From positions 33,391 to 97,390 of the forward strand of contig NZ_JAIXYH010000076.1 of NCBI RefSeq assembly GCF_027490375.1: DNA of 64,000 bases. Direction: 5' to 3'. The notes beneath the pieces are model-generated. The model was not told where the DNA came from and did no database searches. It was given only the letters and a program-made list of their open reading frames with translations. Source of the DNA: Flavobacterium sp. (GTDB taxonomy: Bacteria > Bacteroidota > Bacteroidia > Flavobacteriales > Flavobacteriaceae). The position numbers were made by a program, and so were the translations under genes. Shown here piece after piece: positions 26,704 to 36,636 of the stretch (the first letter of the stretch is position 1; the number at the start of each line of letters is the position of its first letter).

Positions 26704-26727
26704 AAAAAAAGCTGCCCTAAGGCAGCT
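26704..26727 (-). terminator. Terminator of rimP-nusA-infB
   Basis: Stem AGCTGCC/GGCAGCT (26721-26727 and 26710-26716, loop of 4) followed on the minus strand by seven T residues. It lies 24 bases after the infB stop and ends exactly at the next gene's ATG. Confidence 0.9.
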
Positions 26728-26750
26728 AATATATCAAAATATACGTTTGA

Positions 26751-29537
26751 TTACTTCAACTTCTTACGTACGGCAACTTCTTGGAAGGATTCGATAATAT
26801 CGTTTTGTTCGATATCGTTGAAACCTTTGATTTGAATACCGCAATCGTAACCTTTACTTACCTCTTTCACGTCGTCTTTGAAGCGTTTCAGGGCAATTAA
26901 ATCTCCGGTATGAACTACTACGCCGTCGCGAATAATACGCACTTTGTTGTTTCGGAAAATTTTTCCATCGGTAACCATACATCCAGCAATCGTTCCGACT
27001 TTTGAAATCTTGAACAATTCGCGGATTTCTGCTGTACCGGTAATTTCTTCTTTCATTTCCGGCGACAACATACCTTCCATCGCGTCGCGCAGATCATCGA
27101 TTGCGTCGTAAATGATTGAGTAGTTACGGATATCGATTTCTTCTTTATCTGCTAAAGCACGTGCAGCACCTGCCGGACGTACGTTAAATCCGATAATAAT
27201 GGCATCCGATGCCGAAGCTAACATCACATCCGATTCGGTGATGGCACCAACTCCTTTGTGAATGATATTGATTTGAATTTCTTCAGTCGATAATTTCGAG
27301 AACGAATCGGAAAGTGCTTCCACAGAACCGTCCACGTCACCTTTAAGGATGATGTTCAATTCTTTAAACTGACCTAAAGCAATACGTCTTCCGATTTCTG
27401 CAAGGGTAATGTGACGCTGAGTACGCACCGACTGCTCGCGCATCAATTGTGTACGTTTTGCAGCGATTGCTTTTGCCTCGCGTTCGTCTTCAAATACAGC
27501 AAATTTATCGCCCGCGGTTGGTGCACCGTCGAGTCCGAGAATAGATACTGGAGTCGAAGGTCCTGCAACGGTAACTACGTGTCCGCGTTCGTCGTGCATA
27601 GCTTTTACTTTACCGTGGTGTTTACCTGCGAGGATATAATCGCCTACGCGAAGTGTTCCGGTTTGCACCAAGATAGTTGATACATACCCTTTTCCTTTAT
27701 CTAAGAACGCTTCCACAACAGTTCCTTGTGCGGTTCTAGCTGGGTTTGCTTTTAATTCTAAGATTTCAGCCTCAAGCAGTACTTTCTCTAAAAGTTCGTG
27801 AACTCCAGTTCCTACTTTAGCTGAAATATCTTGCGATTGGATTTTTCCACCCCAATCTTCAACCAATAAATTCATTCCGGCTAAACGCTCTTTAATTTTC
27901 TCTGGATTTGCGTTTGGCTTATCGATTTTGTTGATGGCGAAAATAATTGGTACACCAGCTGCTTGTGCATGCGAAATGGCTTCTTTGGTTTGTGGCATGA
28001 TGTCGTCGTCGGCAGCAACCACAATAATAGCGATATCGGTAACCTGCGCTCCACGTGCACGCATCGCGGTAAACGCTTCGTGACCTGGTGTATCTAGGAA
28101 TGCGATTTTCTGACCGTTTTCGAGTGTTACGCCGTAAGCACCAATGTGCTGGGTAATTCCACCCGATTCACCGGCAATAACGTTCTCTTTACGAATGTAA
28201 TCAAGCAAGGATGTTTTACCGTGGTCAACGTGACCCATAACGGTTACAATCGGCGCACGAGTTACTAAATCTTCCGGACGATCTTCAACAACTTCTAGTG
28301 TTTCTTCGATGTCGGTAGTGATGAATTGTACTTCAAAGCCAAACTCATCGGCAACGATGGTTAGCGTTTCCGCATCCAAACGTTGGTTCATGGTAACCAT
28401 GATTCCGAGCGACATACAAGTACCTATTACTTTTGTGATCGGCACGTCCATCATTGTCGCAATCTCACCTACAGTAACGAACTCAGTAACTTTTAGAATT
28501 TTGCTACCTTCTTCGATAGCTCTTTGCTCATCGTCTGATTTTTGTCGGTGGCTATCGCGCTTATCTCTTCTATACTTCGCTGCTTTGGATTTGTTTCCTT
28601 TTCCTTGCAGTTTTTCTAGCGTTTCGCGAATCTGGTTTTTAACTTCTTCTTCGGTAGGCTCAACTTTCGGTGTGATAGCCGGACGCTGTCCTTTAACAAA
28701 ACCAGGACGTTGACCCGGTTTATTTTGTGCGCTATTTGGAACGATACGTTGCCCGCTTCCCATTCCGGGCTTAGCGCCTGGAGCTGGTGTTATGCGTTTA
28801 CGTTTGCCTTTGTTCGGATCGTTCGACGCATCTGGTTTGGTATCTTCTTTTTTCTTTTTCGGTTTATTGAACTGAGAAAGATCGATTGTTTTTCCGGTGA
28901 AAGTAGTACCGCTAAGCTGCACATATTGCGTTTGAAAAGTCTCTTCAGCCGGAGCTGCAGGCGTTTCTGGAGTAGGCGTTACCACTTCTGGTGCTGCCGC
29001 AACTGGTTCAGGGGCAACAGGCTTAGGCGCTTCAACTTTTGGTTCTTCCTTAACAGGTTGTGGTGCCTCAACCTTTGGCGTTTCCACAGGTTTTGGCGCA
29101 GGTGCAACCGGTGCTGCTGGCGCAGGTGCAGGTGCAGCGGCGGCGGCAGGTTTAGGTTCTGGCTTTTTCGGATTTAAGTCGATGGTACCAACTTGTTTAA
29201 TGGTTGGCGCATTGGCTTTTGCCTTAATAACCTCTTGCTGCTGACGCAGTTTTGCTTCATCAGCTTTGCGCTTTTCCTCAATTTCGCGTTCGCGCTCTAA
29301 ACGAAGGAGTTCTTTCTCCTTGCGTTTTTCTTCGCTTACTTCTTTTGAGGCTTCCTTGTTGGCTAAATCGCCGGCAAACTGTTTGTGCAAAATCTCGAAT
29401 TCAGTATTCGAAATCTTGGCATTCGGATTTGCATCGATGGCAATTCCCTTTTCTTTCAAGAATTCAACAGCTCTATCTAGCGAGATATTGAATTCGCGTA
29501 AAACTTTATTTATTCTTATTACTCTTTCCTCAGACAT
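26751..29537 (-). CDS. infB: Translation initiation factor IF-2
   Basis: GTPase that places initiator tRNA on the ribosome. The 928-residue protein has an IF2 N-terminal domain (about 1-55), a long Lys/Glu then Pro/Ala-rich linker (about 60-340) and the conserved core. In the core are [15 protein letters not shown] (G1, about 438-452), the switch [25 protein letters not shown] (G4), and the C-terminal beta-barrels. The Pro/Ala linker (many PAPAP repeats near 130-200) is variable in the family and low in complexity. It is the third gene after rimP and nusA and has its own hairpin terminator. Confidence 0.98.
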   Translation of the reverse strand: MSEERVIRINKVLREFNISLDRAVEFLKEKGIAIDANPNAKISNTEFEILHKQFAGDLANKEASKEVSEEKRKEKELLRLEREREIEEKRKADEAKLRQQQEVIKAKANAPTIKQVGTIDLNPKKPEPKPAAAAAPAPAPAAPVAPAPKPVETPKVEAPQPVKEEPKVEAPKPVAPEPVAAAPEVVTPTPETPAAPAEETFQTQYVQLSGTTFTGKTIDLSQFNKPKKKKEDTKPDASNDPNKGKRKRITPAPGAKPGMGSGQRIVPNSAQNKPGQRPGFVKGQRPAITPKVEPTEEEVKNQIRETLEKLQGKGNKSKAAKYRRDKRDSHRQKSDDEQRAIEEGSKILKVTEFVTVGEIATMMDVPITKVIGTCMSLGIMVTMNQRLDAETLTIVADEFGFEVQFITTDIEETLEVVEDRPEDLVTRAPIVTVMGHVDHGKTSLLDYIRKENVIAGESGGITQHIGAYGVTLENGQKIAFLDTPGHEAFTAMRARGAQVTDIAIIVVAADDDIMPQTKEAISHAQAAGVPIIFAINKIDKPNANPEKIKERLAGMNLLVEDWGGKIQSQDISAKVGTGVHELLEKVLLEAEILELKANPARTAQGTVVEAFLDKGKGYVSTILVQTGTLRVGDYILAGKHHGKVKAMHDERGHVVTVAGPSTPVSILGLDGAPTAGDKFAVFEDEREAKAIAAKRTQLMREQSVRTQRHITLAEIGRRIALGQFKELNIILKGDVDGSVEALSDSFSKLSTEEIQINIIHKGVGAITESDVMLASASDAIIIGFNVRPAGAARALADKEEIDIRNYSIIYDAIDDLRDAMEGMLSPEMKEEITGTAEIRELFKISKVGTIAGCMVTDGKIFRNNKVRIIRDGVVVHTGDLIALKRFKDDVKEVSKGYDCGIQIKGFNDIEQNDIIESFQEVAVRKKLK

Positions 29538-29578
29538 AAATTTATTTAAAGGTGTCCGTTGTGTTGTTGTTGTAGTTG

Positions 29579-30823
29579 TTAGTTGCTAAATTCTTCTCTC
29601 AGAATTTTAAATACTTCGCGGATTGTTTCTTCTTCAAGATCCGTTCTGCGAACCAAGTCGTTAATGTCGTGTTTAAGTACGCTTCTTGCCGTATCAAGAC
29701 CAATTTTTGCGAATTCGTCGATGATCCAGCCATCGATTTCATCTGAAAACTCTGTCAATTCTACGTCGTCTTCCTCGTCGGCAGCAACGCCTTCGCGAAT
29801 TACATCAAGTTCGTAACCTGTAAGTAATCCCGCCAGTTTAATGTTGTGCCCGCCGCGTCCGATTGCCTTCGATACTTCATCTAACTTCAAGAAAACCTCG
29901 GCACGCTTGCTGTTTTCATCGATTTTAATCGACGAAACTTTTGCAGGCGAAAGGGCACGAGTAATATACAACTGCGTATTGGTTGTGTAGTTAATCACGT
30001 CGATGTTTTCGTTTCCTAATTCGCGAACGATACCGTGAATTCGAGAACCTTTCATACCTACGCAAGCGCCTACAGGATCGATTCGATCGTCGTAAGAATC
30101 CACAGCTACTTTTGCTTTTTCGCCCGGAATTCGCACTACATTTTTCACCATGATTAAACCGTCGAAAACTTCTGGTATTTCTTGTTCGAACAATTTCTCC
30201 AAGAATTTTTCAGAGGTACGCGACATGATAATTTGTGGCTTGTTGCCTTTCAATTCCACGCTTTCGATGATTCCACGTACGTTATCTCCTTTGCGGAAGA
30301 AATCGTTTGGAATTTGTTTTTCTTTTGGAAGTACGATTTCGTTTCCGTCGTCGTCAACTAAGATAACTACACGCGGACGAACGTGGTGTACTTCGGCAGT
30401 ATAGATTTCACCGACAAGATCTTTAAATTGCTTGTAAAGATTGGTGTTGTCGTGTTCGTGAATTTTTGAAATCAGGTTTTGGCGTAAAGCGAGAATAGCT
30501 CGTCTTCCGAGGTCGATTAGCTTCACTTCTTCGGAAACTTCTTCACCGATTTCGAAATCGGGCTCAATTTTACGCGCTTCAGTAAGGGTAATTTCTTCGT
30601 TTTCAAGATCGAGATCGTCGTCGGCAACGATTACGCGTCGGCGCCAGATTTCCATATCTCCTTTATCAGGATTGATGATGATATCGAAATTCTCGTCGGA
30701 GCCGAATTTCTTTTTGAGTGCATTTCTAAATACATCTTCGAGTATTGCCATCAGGGTTACGCGATCAATCAGTTTATCGTCTTTAAATTCCGAAAACGAC
30801 TCGATTAATGCTAAATTCTCCAT
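29579..30823 (-). CDS. nusA: Transcription termination/antitermination factor NusA
   Basis: NusA binds RNA polymerase and RNA to control pausing and termination. The 414-residue protein has the N-terminal RNAP-binding domain (1-130), an S1 domain (about 135-200; [20 protein letters not shown]), two KH domains (about 205-345; [12 protein letters not shown] and [14 protein letters not shown]) and a C-terminal acidic helical extension. It lies 18 bases after rimP and 41 before infB, the classic order. Confidence 0.98.
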   Translation of the reverse strand: MENLALIESFSEFKDDKLIDRVTLMAILEDVFRNALKKKFGSDENFDIIINPDKGDMEIWRRRVIVADDDLDLENEEITLTEARKIEPDFEIGEEVSEEVKLIDLGRRAILALRQNLISKIHEHDNTNLYKQFKDLVGEIYTAEVHHVRPRVVILVDDDGNEIVLPKEKQIPNDFFRKGDNVRGIIESVELKGNKPQIIMSRTSEKFLEKLFEQEIPEVFDGLIMVKNVVRIPGEKAKVAVDSYDDRIDPVGACVGMKGSRIHGIVRELGNENIDVINYTTNTQLYITRALSPAKVSSIKIDENSKRAEVFLKLDEVSKAIGRGGHNIKLAGLLTGYELDVIREGVAADEEDDVELTEFSDEIDGWIIDEFAKIGLDTARSVLKHDINDLVRRTDLEEETIREVFKILREEFSN

Positions 30824-30841
30824 ACTAAAAATTCTATATTG

Positions 30842-31306
30842 TTAAAATGTTATGGTCACTATTGCTTGTTTGATCTCGGCGTAAGGTAAGATCAGTTCGT
30901 GTTGAACCGTTTCTTTTCCTTTACCTATCTTTTTTGGCTCGCGAGCGGACCAAGAAAGTTTTATGTTTTCATCGTTTGCTTCTGCCAAAGTTGCTTCGAT
31001 CTCTTTAGTTTCGGTTTTCACTTTGAGCGTTCTTCCTACATTTTTCTTGTATTGTCGAACGTTTTTTAGTGGAGAACCTACACCAGCCGACGCTACATCG
31101 ATGGCAAAATCTACGGCTTCGCGGTCGAGATTGTGTTCAACAGCTCTACTAATGTCGATGCAATCCTGCAAAGTTACACCCTTATCGCCATCAATTGTTA
31201 TCTCAACTTTATTTAAATCACTAATTTTCAAATCAATTAGAAACAAGTCGGCCCGTTCGGCGAGCGCTTGGTCTAATAAATCCTGAACTGTTTTTTTAAA
31301 ATCCAT
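30842..31306 (-). CDS. rimP: Ribosome maturation factor RimP
   Basis: Needed for maturation of the 30S subunit. The 154-residue protein from ATG 31306 shows the RimP pattern ([19 protein letters not shown], about 44-62, and [23 protein letters not shown], about 71-93). A longer frame starting at 31369 would begin inside the promoter and leader hairpin, so it is rejected. It heads the rimP-nusA-infB operon. Confidence 0.95.
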   Translation of the reverse strand: MDFKKTVQDLLDQALAERADLFLIDLKISDLNKVEITIDGDKGVTLQDCIDISRAVEHNLDREAVDFAIDVASAGVGSPLKNVRQYKKNVGRTLKVKTETKEIEATLAEANDENIKLSWSAREPKKIGKGKETVQHELILPYAEIKQAIVTITF

Positions 31307-31318
31307 ATTGTAATAAAA

Positions 31319-31339
31319 GAGGGAAGCTGCGCTTCCCTC
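31319..31339 (-). promoter_or_regulatory. Leader hairpin in front of rimP
   Basis: GAGGGAAGC-TGC-GCTTCCCTC forms a 9-bp stem with a 3-base loop, followed on the minus strand by TTTTATTAC and then the rimP ATG 13 bases further on. It lies between the promoter at 31367-31398 and the start codon, and could be an attenuator or a translation-blocking hairpin. Confidence 0.55.
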
Positions 31340-31366
31340 ATTATCCCGTTTTCGTAAATAACGGTG

Positions 31367-31398
31367 CAAAGATACGGTAAATTTTTAAAAATCAAAAA
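31367..31398 (-). promoter_or_regulatory. Promoter of rimP-nusA-infB
   Basis: On the minus strand TTTTTG (31393-31398), an 18-base spacer, and TATCTTTG (31367-31374) match the Bacteroidota TTTG-N19-TAnnTTTG consensus closely. The start codon of rimP is about 60 bases downstream. Confidence 0.8.
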
Positions 31399-31410
31399 CA
31401 TCCGTTTACG

Positions 31411-31436
31411 CACAATAATTTCGTAACTTTATTGTG
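31411..31436. promoter_or_regulatory. Inverted repeat upstream of the universal stress gene
   Basis: CACAATAA (31411-31418) and TTATTGTG (31429-31436) form an 8-bp inverted repeat with a 10-base spacer. The spacer and right arm overlap TAACTTTA, a near match to the -7 consensus. An operator over the promoter is plausible. Confidence 0.45.
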
Positions 31437-31467
31437 AAAACCAATAATCAATAAATTTTCATTCTTT

Positions 31468-32292
31468 ATGAAACGAATACTTGTCCCTACGGATTTTTCT
31501 GACCATGCTCATTATGCTTTGGAAGTTGCTGCGCAGCTTTGTCGCAAAACCGGTTCTGAGCTTTTCATTTTAAACTTGCTCGATTTACCTACTCATATGA
31601 ACGATGCCGTAAACAGCGGCGTTAACATTCCGGAAGTCATGTTATTTCTGAAGAAAACCGACGACCGTTTGGAAGATTTAAAAGACGAAGCGTTGCTCGA
31701 AGGCATTAAAGTAACTACGGCAACACGCATTGAAAAAGCCTTTGAAGGCATTGTTTCTTACAGCAAAGAACACGCTGTTGATTTAATTGTTATGGGATCA
31801 CATGGCGCTTCTGGTTTCCAAGAACTACTGATTGGATCGAACACCGAAAAAATTGTTCGCACCTCTGACGTACCTGTTTTGGTGATTAAGAATCGCGTTG
31901 ACACCTTTACGGCAGATAAATTTGTTTTTGCATCCGATTTTTCTTCTGAAATCCGCAAGCCTTTCCAAAAGCTGATTGAACTTGCTGGTATTTTTGATGC
32001 TGAATTGCATTTGGTAATGATTAATACGCCGAACAGCTTCAAACCAACGCATGTAGCTGAAGATATCATGAAAAATTTCATCAAAGAATTTTCGCTTCCA
32101 AAACATCAGTTGCATATTTACAACGACACCAACGTGGAAAAGGGCATTTTGAATTTTGCGAATAAAATTGATGCCGATGTTATTGGTGTAAGTACACACG
32201 GACGCACGGGATTTGCGCATTTCTTTAACGGAAGTATCTCTGAAGATTTGGTAAACCATGCGGTTCGACCAGTAGTGACATTCAAGATCTAA
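31468..32292 (+). CDS. Universal stress protein, tandem Usp domains
   Basis: A 274-residue cytoplasmic protein with two UspA-like folds. Domain 1 (about 1-145) starts MKRILVPTDFSDHAHYALE and ends with the nucleotide-binding GSHGASGFQELLIGSNTEKI pattern; domain 2 (about 150-274) ends with STHGRTGFAHFFNGS. Both retain the G-x2-G-x9-G(S/T)-type loop, so ATP binding is likely. Such proteins help in survival under stress or growth arrest; no specific partner is suggested by the neighbours. A terminator follows. Confidence 0.94.
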   Translation: MKRILVPTDFSDHAHYALEVAAQLCRKTGSELFILNLLDLPTHMNDAVNSGVNIPEVMLFLKKTDDRLEDLKDEALLEGIKVTTATRIEKAFEGIVSYSKEHAVDLIVMGSHGASGFQELLIGSNTEKIVRTSDVPVLVIKNRVDTFTADKFVFASDFSSEIRKPFQKLIELAGIFDAELHLVMINTPNSFKPTHVAEDIMKNFIKEFSLPKHQLHIYNDTNVEKGILNFANKIDADVIGVSTHGRTGFAHFFNGSISEDLVNHAVRPVVTFKI

Positions 32293-32310
32293 ATTTTTAA
32301 TACCGCATTT

Positions 32311-32343
32311 AAAAGACCAGACGCATCGTTTGGTCTTTTTTTT
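32311..32343 (+). terminator. Terminator of the universal stress gene
   Basis: AAAAGACCA (32311-32319) pairs with TGGTCTTTT (32331-32339) around an 11-base loop, with a run of eight T residues at 32336-32343. Confidence 0.88.
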
Positions 32344-32501
32344 GAAGAAACGTTTCTTTGGTAACGATTGCCTGTGTTAACGATTGCAGCGAAAACCCCG
32401 CAGCTGCCGAAAACCTGATTTCCACTACCGATTGGCAGCGAGGAGTTGCAGCGGAAAGCGTGGCGGCGCGGTTGGGTTTAGGACGGGGCGGCGAAACACC
32501 C
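32344..32501. other. GC-rich non-coding stretch
   Basis: Between the stress-gene terminator and the tRNA terminator lies a GC-rich stretch with repeated ACGATTG and TTGCAGCGGAAAGC/ATTGCAGCGAAAAC blocks. It resembles other GC-rich intergenic elements in the window (52190-52310, 39410-39520) but I cannot align it fully. Open frames across it are not convincing. Confidence 0.45.
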
Positions 32502-32531
32502 AAAAAAAAATCCTCTCAAAAATTGAGAGGA
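32502..32531 (-). terminator. Terminator of tRNA-Gln
   Basis: TCCTCTCAA/TTGAGAGGA hairpin (32511-32531) followed on the minus strand by nine T residues, starting 8 bases after the tRNA 3' end. Confidence 0.9.
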
Positions 32532-32538
32532 CTTTTCG

Positions 32539-32609
32539 TTGGCCCACTAGGACTCGAACCTAGAAAGACGGCACCAAAAACCGTAGTGTTACCATTACAC
32601 CATAGGCCA
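32539..32609 (-). tRNA. trnQ: tRNA-Gln (anticodon UUG)
   Basis: On the minus strand the sequence folds into a cloverleaf: acceptor arms TGGCCTA and TGGGCCA, a short D stem GTG/CAC, anticodon stem ACGGT/GCCGT with loop TTTTGGT, and T arm CTAGG-TTCGAGT-CCTAG. The loop gives anticodon TTG, reading CAA (Gln). CCA is not encoded. It is 71 bases long including the discriminator A. Confidence 0.95.
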
Positions 32610-32742
32610 GTTTTGCGTAATGCGAGTGCAAATTTATAACAAATCTCAATACTTCCAAATGTTTCAAAATATTTATTTCAAAAAGGATAAAATTTTTGCG
32701 TTAAAACTTACTTAATACGGCTTAGAAAATGTGTGTAAGTTG

Positions 32743-32771
32743 TTGTAATGCGGCAAGAAATCGTTTCTTTG
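32743..32771 (+). promoter_or_regulatory. Promoter of the DUF2723 gene
   Basis: TTG (32743-32745), an 18-base spacer and TTTCTTTG (32764-32771) approximate the TTTG-N19-TAnnTTTG promoter. It lies inside the longer open frame that starts at 32729, which supports the later start codon at 32795. Confidence 0.55.
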
Positions 32772-32794
32772 TAGCGCAAAAATCACGTGTTTTT

Positions 32795-35700
32795 ATGAGC
32801 GAACAGCAATTTAAAAAATGGAATACAATTGGAGGCTGGCTATCTTTTGCCATCGCCTTGCTCGTTTATTCGCTAACTGTTGAGCCTACGATGAGCTTTT
32901 GGGATTGCGGCGAATACATTGCAACCTCGGCAAAGTTAGAGGTTGGACACCCGCCCGGCGCACCCTTATACCAAATGATGGGTGCTTTTTTCTCGACGTT
33001 CGCTCCAGATAATCAGACCGTGGCATTGATGATTAACATGATGTCGGTGTTTTCGAGTGCTTTTACCGTGCTATTCATGTTTTGGACGGCAACTATTTTG
33101 CTTCGAAAACTCGTGGCATTGACCGATAAAACTGATAGTACCGTAGATGGTTGGGCGATTTTAGCCGCTTCGTTTGTTGGCGTGATGGCTTTTACTTTTT
33201 CCGACAGTTTTTGGTATAATGCCGTTGAAGCTGAGGTTTACGCCATGGCAACGCTATTAATTGCATTACTGTTTTGGTTGGGATTGCGTTGGGAGCAAGA
33301 CTTAGACAAAGCGCGCGGAAACAAATGGCTGTTGCTTATAGCGCTCGTCATTGGATTGTCTTTCGGAATCCACTTTATGGCTTTGCTTACCATTCCTTCA
33401 ATCGGATTTTTATATTTCTTTAAAAAATATCCTGCAGTAACTACGAAAAACTTCATCATCGCAAATATTGTGGTGGTTTCGGTTTTGTTGTTTATCTTCA
33501 AGTTGTTACTTCCGTGGACGATGGCTTTGTTCGGAAACACCGAAGTATTTATGGTAAACAGCCTCGGATTACCTTTTAATTCGGGTACCATTTTCGTAGC
33601 CGTAGTTTTAATTGGTTTATTCTATTTCGGTTTGCGTTATACCAAACAAAAAGATTTACCGAAGTGGAACACACTGATTTTAAGTGTGCTTTTTATATTG
33701 ATTGGTTTCTCGACCTGGATGATGCTTCCGATTCGTGCAAATGCAAACACGGTGATTAACGAAAATAAGCCTTCGGATGCGCGCGAACTTCTGGCGTATT
33801 ACAACCGTGAGCAATATGGTATTAATCCGCTTTTCTACGGACCGCAATTTTCGGATATGTATGCCGGTTTAGATGAAGAAGAGCCCTACAAAGACAAAGC
33901 GCCAAATTACGAACGCGATTACACGACAGGTAAGTACATCATTACCAACAATTATAAAAACGCAGAGCAAAACAGTTCGTCTGCGCACAAGTCGATCTTG
34001 CCACGTATGTGGAGTACCGAGCACGCAAAGAATTACATGACGTTTACGCATCCGCTTGAGTTCCGAATTAATCCGGAATATTCTGAAGAAGCTGAATTGG
34101 TTCAAATCATTTCTGAATTCAGACAAGCCTACTCTCAAGGTCAGGTGGATATGGAAGGCTATGCCGAATTCTTAAAAGCATACAGCGATTACCTAATCGT
34201 GGAACGCCCTTCGTTTGGCGACAATATTGGATTTATGTTTGAATACCAATTTGGATATATGTACTGGCGTTATCTGATGTGGAATTTCACCGGACGTCAA
34301 AACGACATTCAAGGCAATTACGACACGCAAGATGGAAACTGGATCAGCGGTATCAATGCGGTAGATTCGTATCGATTGGGCAATCAGGATTCGCTTACGC
34401 AAGACGCTAAAAACAACAAAGGACGAAATACCTATTATTTTATTCCGTTTATTTTGGCGATTCTGGGCATGATTTACCATGCGAATCGCGACGTGAAAAG
34501 CTTTTACGTGTTGCTTATTTTGTTTTTGTTCACAGGCTTGGCATTGAAGATTTACTTGAATGAACGTCCGTTTGAACCACGTGAGCGCGATTACGCTCTT
34601 GTAGGATCGTTCTACGTTTTTGCATTATGGATTTGCTACGGTGTGTACGGACTTATTGATTACGCACGTAAAGCGGTATCTTCTAAAATTGCTGTTCCTG
34701 CCGTATTTGTTGCCACACTTTTGGGTGCACCGGTTTTGATGGCGAGTCAGAATTGGGACGATCACGACCGCAGCAACAAATACACTGCGGTAGCGATGGC
34801 CAAAGCGTATTTATCGTCTTGCGAACCAAACGCCATTTTATTTACCATTGGCGATAACGATACCTTCCCACTTTGGTATGCACAAGAAGTAGAAGGTTAT
34901 AGAACCGATGTTCGTATTGTAAACACCAGTTTGTTGCATATGGATTGGTACATCGATCAAATGAAAGCCAAAGCGTACGAATCGGAACCTTTGCCCATTA
35001 GCTTTACCCACAAACAATACGTGGGTGACAAATTGGATTATTCTGTCTTCACCGACCGAACTGATGCGCGTTGGGCTTTACAAGACTTTATCAAATTCTT
35101 AGCAACCGACGACGAACGCACGCTTATTGAACTTAAAAACGGTCAGAAATTACACTTCTATCCAACTAATAAAGTACGTTTCAATATCGATAAGAACGCG
35201 GTTATTGCCAATAAGGTGGTTTCGGAAAAAGATCGCGACAGCATTGTCGATTTCATCGATTTCGACATCAAAGGACAAGCACTGTATAAAAATCGGGTGA
35301 TGATGCTCGACATTGTGGCAAACAATCAGTGGAAGCGTCCGATTTACTTTACTGGTGGCAGTTTTGGCGATGACGATTACCTCTGGATGAAAGATTATCT
35401 ACAACTCGACGGTATTGTATTTAAGTTAGTTCCTGTGAAAACACCTGTTGCAAAAGACGCAAGTGTGTTGGATATGGGGAAAATTGATACCGACAAAATG
35501 TACAAGATTGTTAAGAATTGGGAATGGGGCAATAGCGGAAGTCCTGATATTTACCACGATCCGGAAACGCGCAAAAACTCGCTGACGTACCGAACTAATT
35601 TATCGCGTTTGATTTCTGCTTTAATTGAAGAAGGTAAAAATGCTCAAGCTGCCGAAGTGGTTGATATCGCTATGAAAAATATGCCTTTTGAGTATTTTGG

Positions 35701-36001
35701 CTATTATTCGTTGCTCGACACTTACGTGGAAGCCTATTATAAACTGGGCAAGCGCGCTGAAGGACGAAAATTATACGAACAACTTGCGGCGAAGTATCAA
35801 GATCAATTACAGTATTTCCAATCGCTTACCGCTTCCGAACAAATGGATTTATACTACGAAGTGGTAGCTGCCATCGAACGATACCGAAGTGTCTTGCAGC
35901 TCGTTAAAAAATACGACGAACCTGCATACTACGAAAAGTCGAAGACTACTTTTAACAGCTGGAACGGGAAGTTTGGTCGTTTTCAGCGCGACAATGAGTA
36001 A
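32795..36001 (+). CDS. DUF2723 membrane protein, GT117-type glycosyltransferase-like
   Basis: A 1068-residue integral membrane protein of the DUF2723 family, now grouped with the eukaryotic protein O-mannosyltransferase TMEM260 (GT117). The N-terminal half has about 12 membrane helices; the first extracytoplasmic loop carries SFWDCGEYIATSAKLEVGHPPGAPLY (about residues 37-62, only the DCGEY and HPPG boxes quoted as landmarks), the family hallmark with the likely catalytic acid. A conserved NERPFEPRERDYA motif is near residue 588. The rest is a large soluble domain with a TPR-like C-terminus. By family, it may transfer a sugar to secreted proteins, which fits Bacteroidota O-glycosylation, but that is not shown here. 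Start chosen at ATG 32795 because the promoter overlaps the earlier ATG. Confidence 0.88.
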   Translation: MSEQQFKKWNTIGGWLSFAIALLVYSLTVEPTMSFWDCGEYIATSAKLEVGHPPGAPLYQMMGAFFSTFAPDNQTVALMINMMSVFSSAFTVLFMFWTATILLRKLVALTDKTDSTVDGWAILAASFVGVMAFTFSDSFWYNAVEAEVYAMATLLIALLFWLGLRWEQDLDKARGNKWLLLIALVIGLSFGIHFMALLTIPSIGFLYFFKKYPAVTTKNFIIANIVVVSVLLFIFKLLLPWTMALFGNTEVFMVNSLGLPFNSGTIFVAVVLIGLFYFGLRYTKQKDLPKWNTLILSVLFILIGFSTWMMLPIRANANTVINENKPSDARELLAYYNREQYGINPLFYGPQFSDMYAGLDEEEPYKDKAPNYERDYTTGKYIITNNYKNAEQNSSSAHKSILPRMWSTEHAKNYMTFTHPLEFRINPEYSEEAELVQIISEFRQAYSQGQVDMEGYAEFLKAYSDYLIVERPSFGDNIGFMFEYQFGYMYWRYLMWNFTGRQNDIQGNYDTQDGNWISGINAVDSYRLGNQDSLTQDAKNNKGRNTYYFIPFILAILGMIYHANRDVKSFYVLLILFLFTGLALKIYLNERPFEPRERDYALVGSFYVFALWICYGVYGLIDYARKAVSSKIAVPAVFVATLLGAPVLMASQNWDDHDRSNKYTAVAMAKAYLSSCEPNAILFTIGDNDTFPLWYAQEVEGYRTDVRIVNTSLLHMDWYIDQMKAKAYESEPLPISFTHKQYVGDKLDYSVFTDRTDARWALQDFIKFLATDDERTLIELKNGQKLHFYPTNKVRFNIDKNAVIANKVVSEKDRDSIVDFIDFDIKGQALYKNRVMMLDIVANNQWKRPIYFTGGSFGDDDYLWMKDYLQLDGIVFKLVPVKTPVAKDASVLDMGKIDTDKMYKIVKNWEWGNSGSPDIYHDPETRKNSLTYRTNLSRLISALIEEGKNAQAAEVVDIAMKNMPFEYFGYYSLLDTYVEAYYKLGKRAEGRKLYEQLAAKYQDQLQYFQSLTASEQMDLYYEVVAAIERYRSVLQLVKKYDEPAYYEKSKTTFNSWNGKFGRFQRDNE

Positions 36002-36636
36002 TGTGGTACTGGGTTAAAACGAGTCGGTTTGTACGCTGGCTTTTTCCGCACTTTGTCTGGAAAATGCCGGCGGGCGAACAATTGGTATACCTGACTTTCG
36101 ACGACGGACCCATACCGGGCGTAACCGACTGGGTTTTGGAACAACTCGAACAATTTCAGGCGAAAGCCACTTTCTTCTGCATCGGCGAAAATGTAAATCG
36201 GCACAGAACCGTTTACGACAAGATACGAGCACAGGGCCACAGCATTGGCAACCATACGCAAACACACGCCAACGGCTGGAAAACCGATTCAAGTCTATAT
36301 ATTCAGGAATTTGAAGATTGCCAGAAGCAATTAGACACGAAAACTACTTTATTTCGACCGCCTTACGGGAAAATTCGGCGTTCGCAACGCAAACAATTGG
36401 AAAAGCTCGGAACGCGAATAATAATGTGGGACGTACTTTCGGCCGATTTCGACACGCAAATTAGTCCAGAGAACTGTTTAGAAAACGTGCTAAACAATAT
36501 TGAAGATGGAAGTATCGTGATTTTTCACGACAGTTTAAAAGCAGAAAAAAACTTGCGGTATGCGTTGCCGAGAACTTTAGAATTTCTTCAGCAAAAAGGT
36601 TTTAAAGCTGTAGCGTTAGCTCAGACTTGTTCTTGA
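36001..36636 (+). CDS. Polysaccharide deacetylase (NodB domain)
   Basis: A 211-residue carbohydrate esterase family 4 enzyme that removes N-acetyl groups from a glycan. The five NodB motifs are seen: TFDDGP (about 32-37, catalytic base and metal Asp), the metal pair in GNHTQTH (about 83-89), RPPYG (about 119-123), the D/W motif around IMWDVLSADF, and the last IVIFHDS with the catalytic His. The start overlaps the previous stop as TAATG, so it is coupled to the DUF2723 gene. There is no cleaved signal peptide; a weak hydrophobic N-terminus suggests cytoplasmic or membrane-associated location. Its 3' end overlaps the convergent thioredoxin gene by 16 bases. Confidence 0.93.
   Translation: MWYWVKTSRFVRWLFPHFVWKMPAGEQLVYLTFDDGPIPGVTDWVLEQLEQFQAKATFFCIGENVNRHRTVYDKIRAQGHSIGNHTQTHANGWKTDSSLYIQEFEDCQKQLDTKTTLFRPPYGKIRRSQRKQLEKLGTRIIMWDVLSADFDTQISPENCLENVLNNIEDGSIVIFHDSLKAEKNLRYALPRTLEFLQQKGFKAVALAQTCS

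Noticed and set aside
31307..31369. 21-residue N-terminal extension of RimP
   Set aside because: It would begin inside the promoter and pass through the leader hairpin; RimP homologues begin near the ATG at 31306.
32358..32639. 93-residue open frame overlapping the tRNA
   Set aside because: It runs through the tRNA-Gln and its terminator on the opposite strand.
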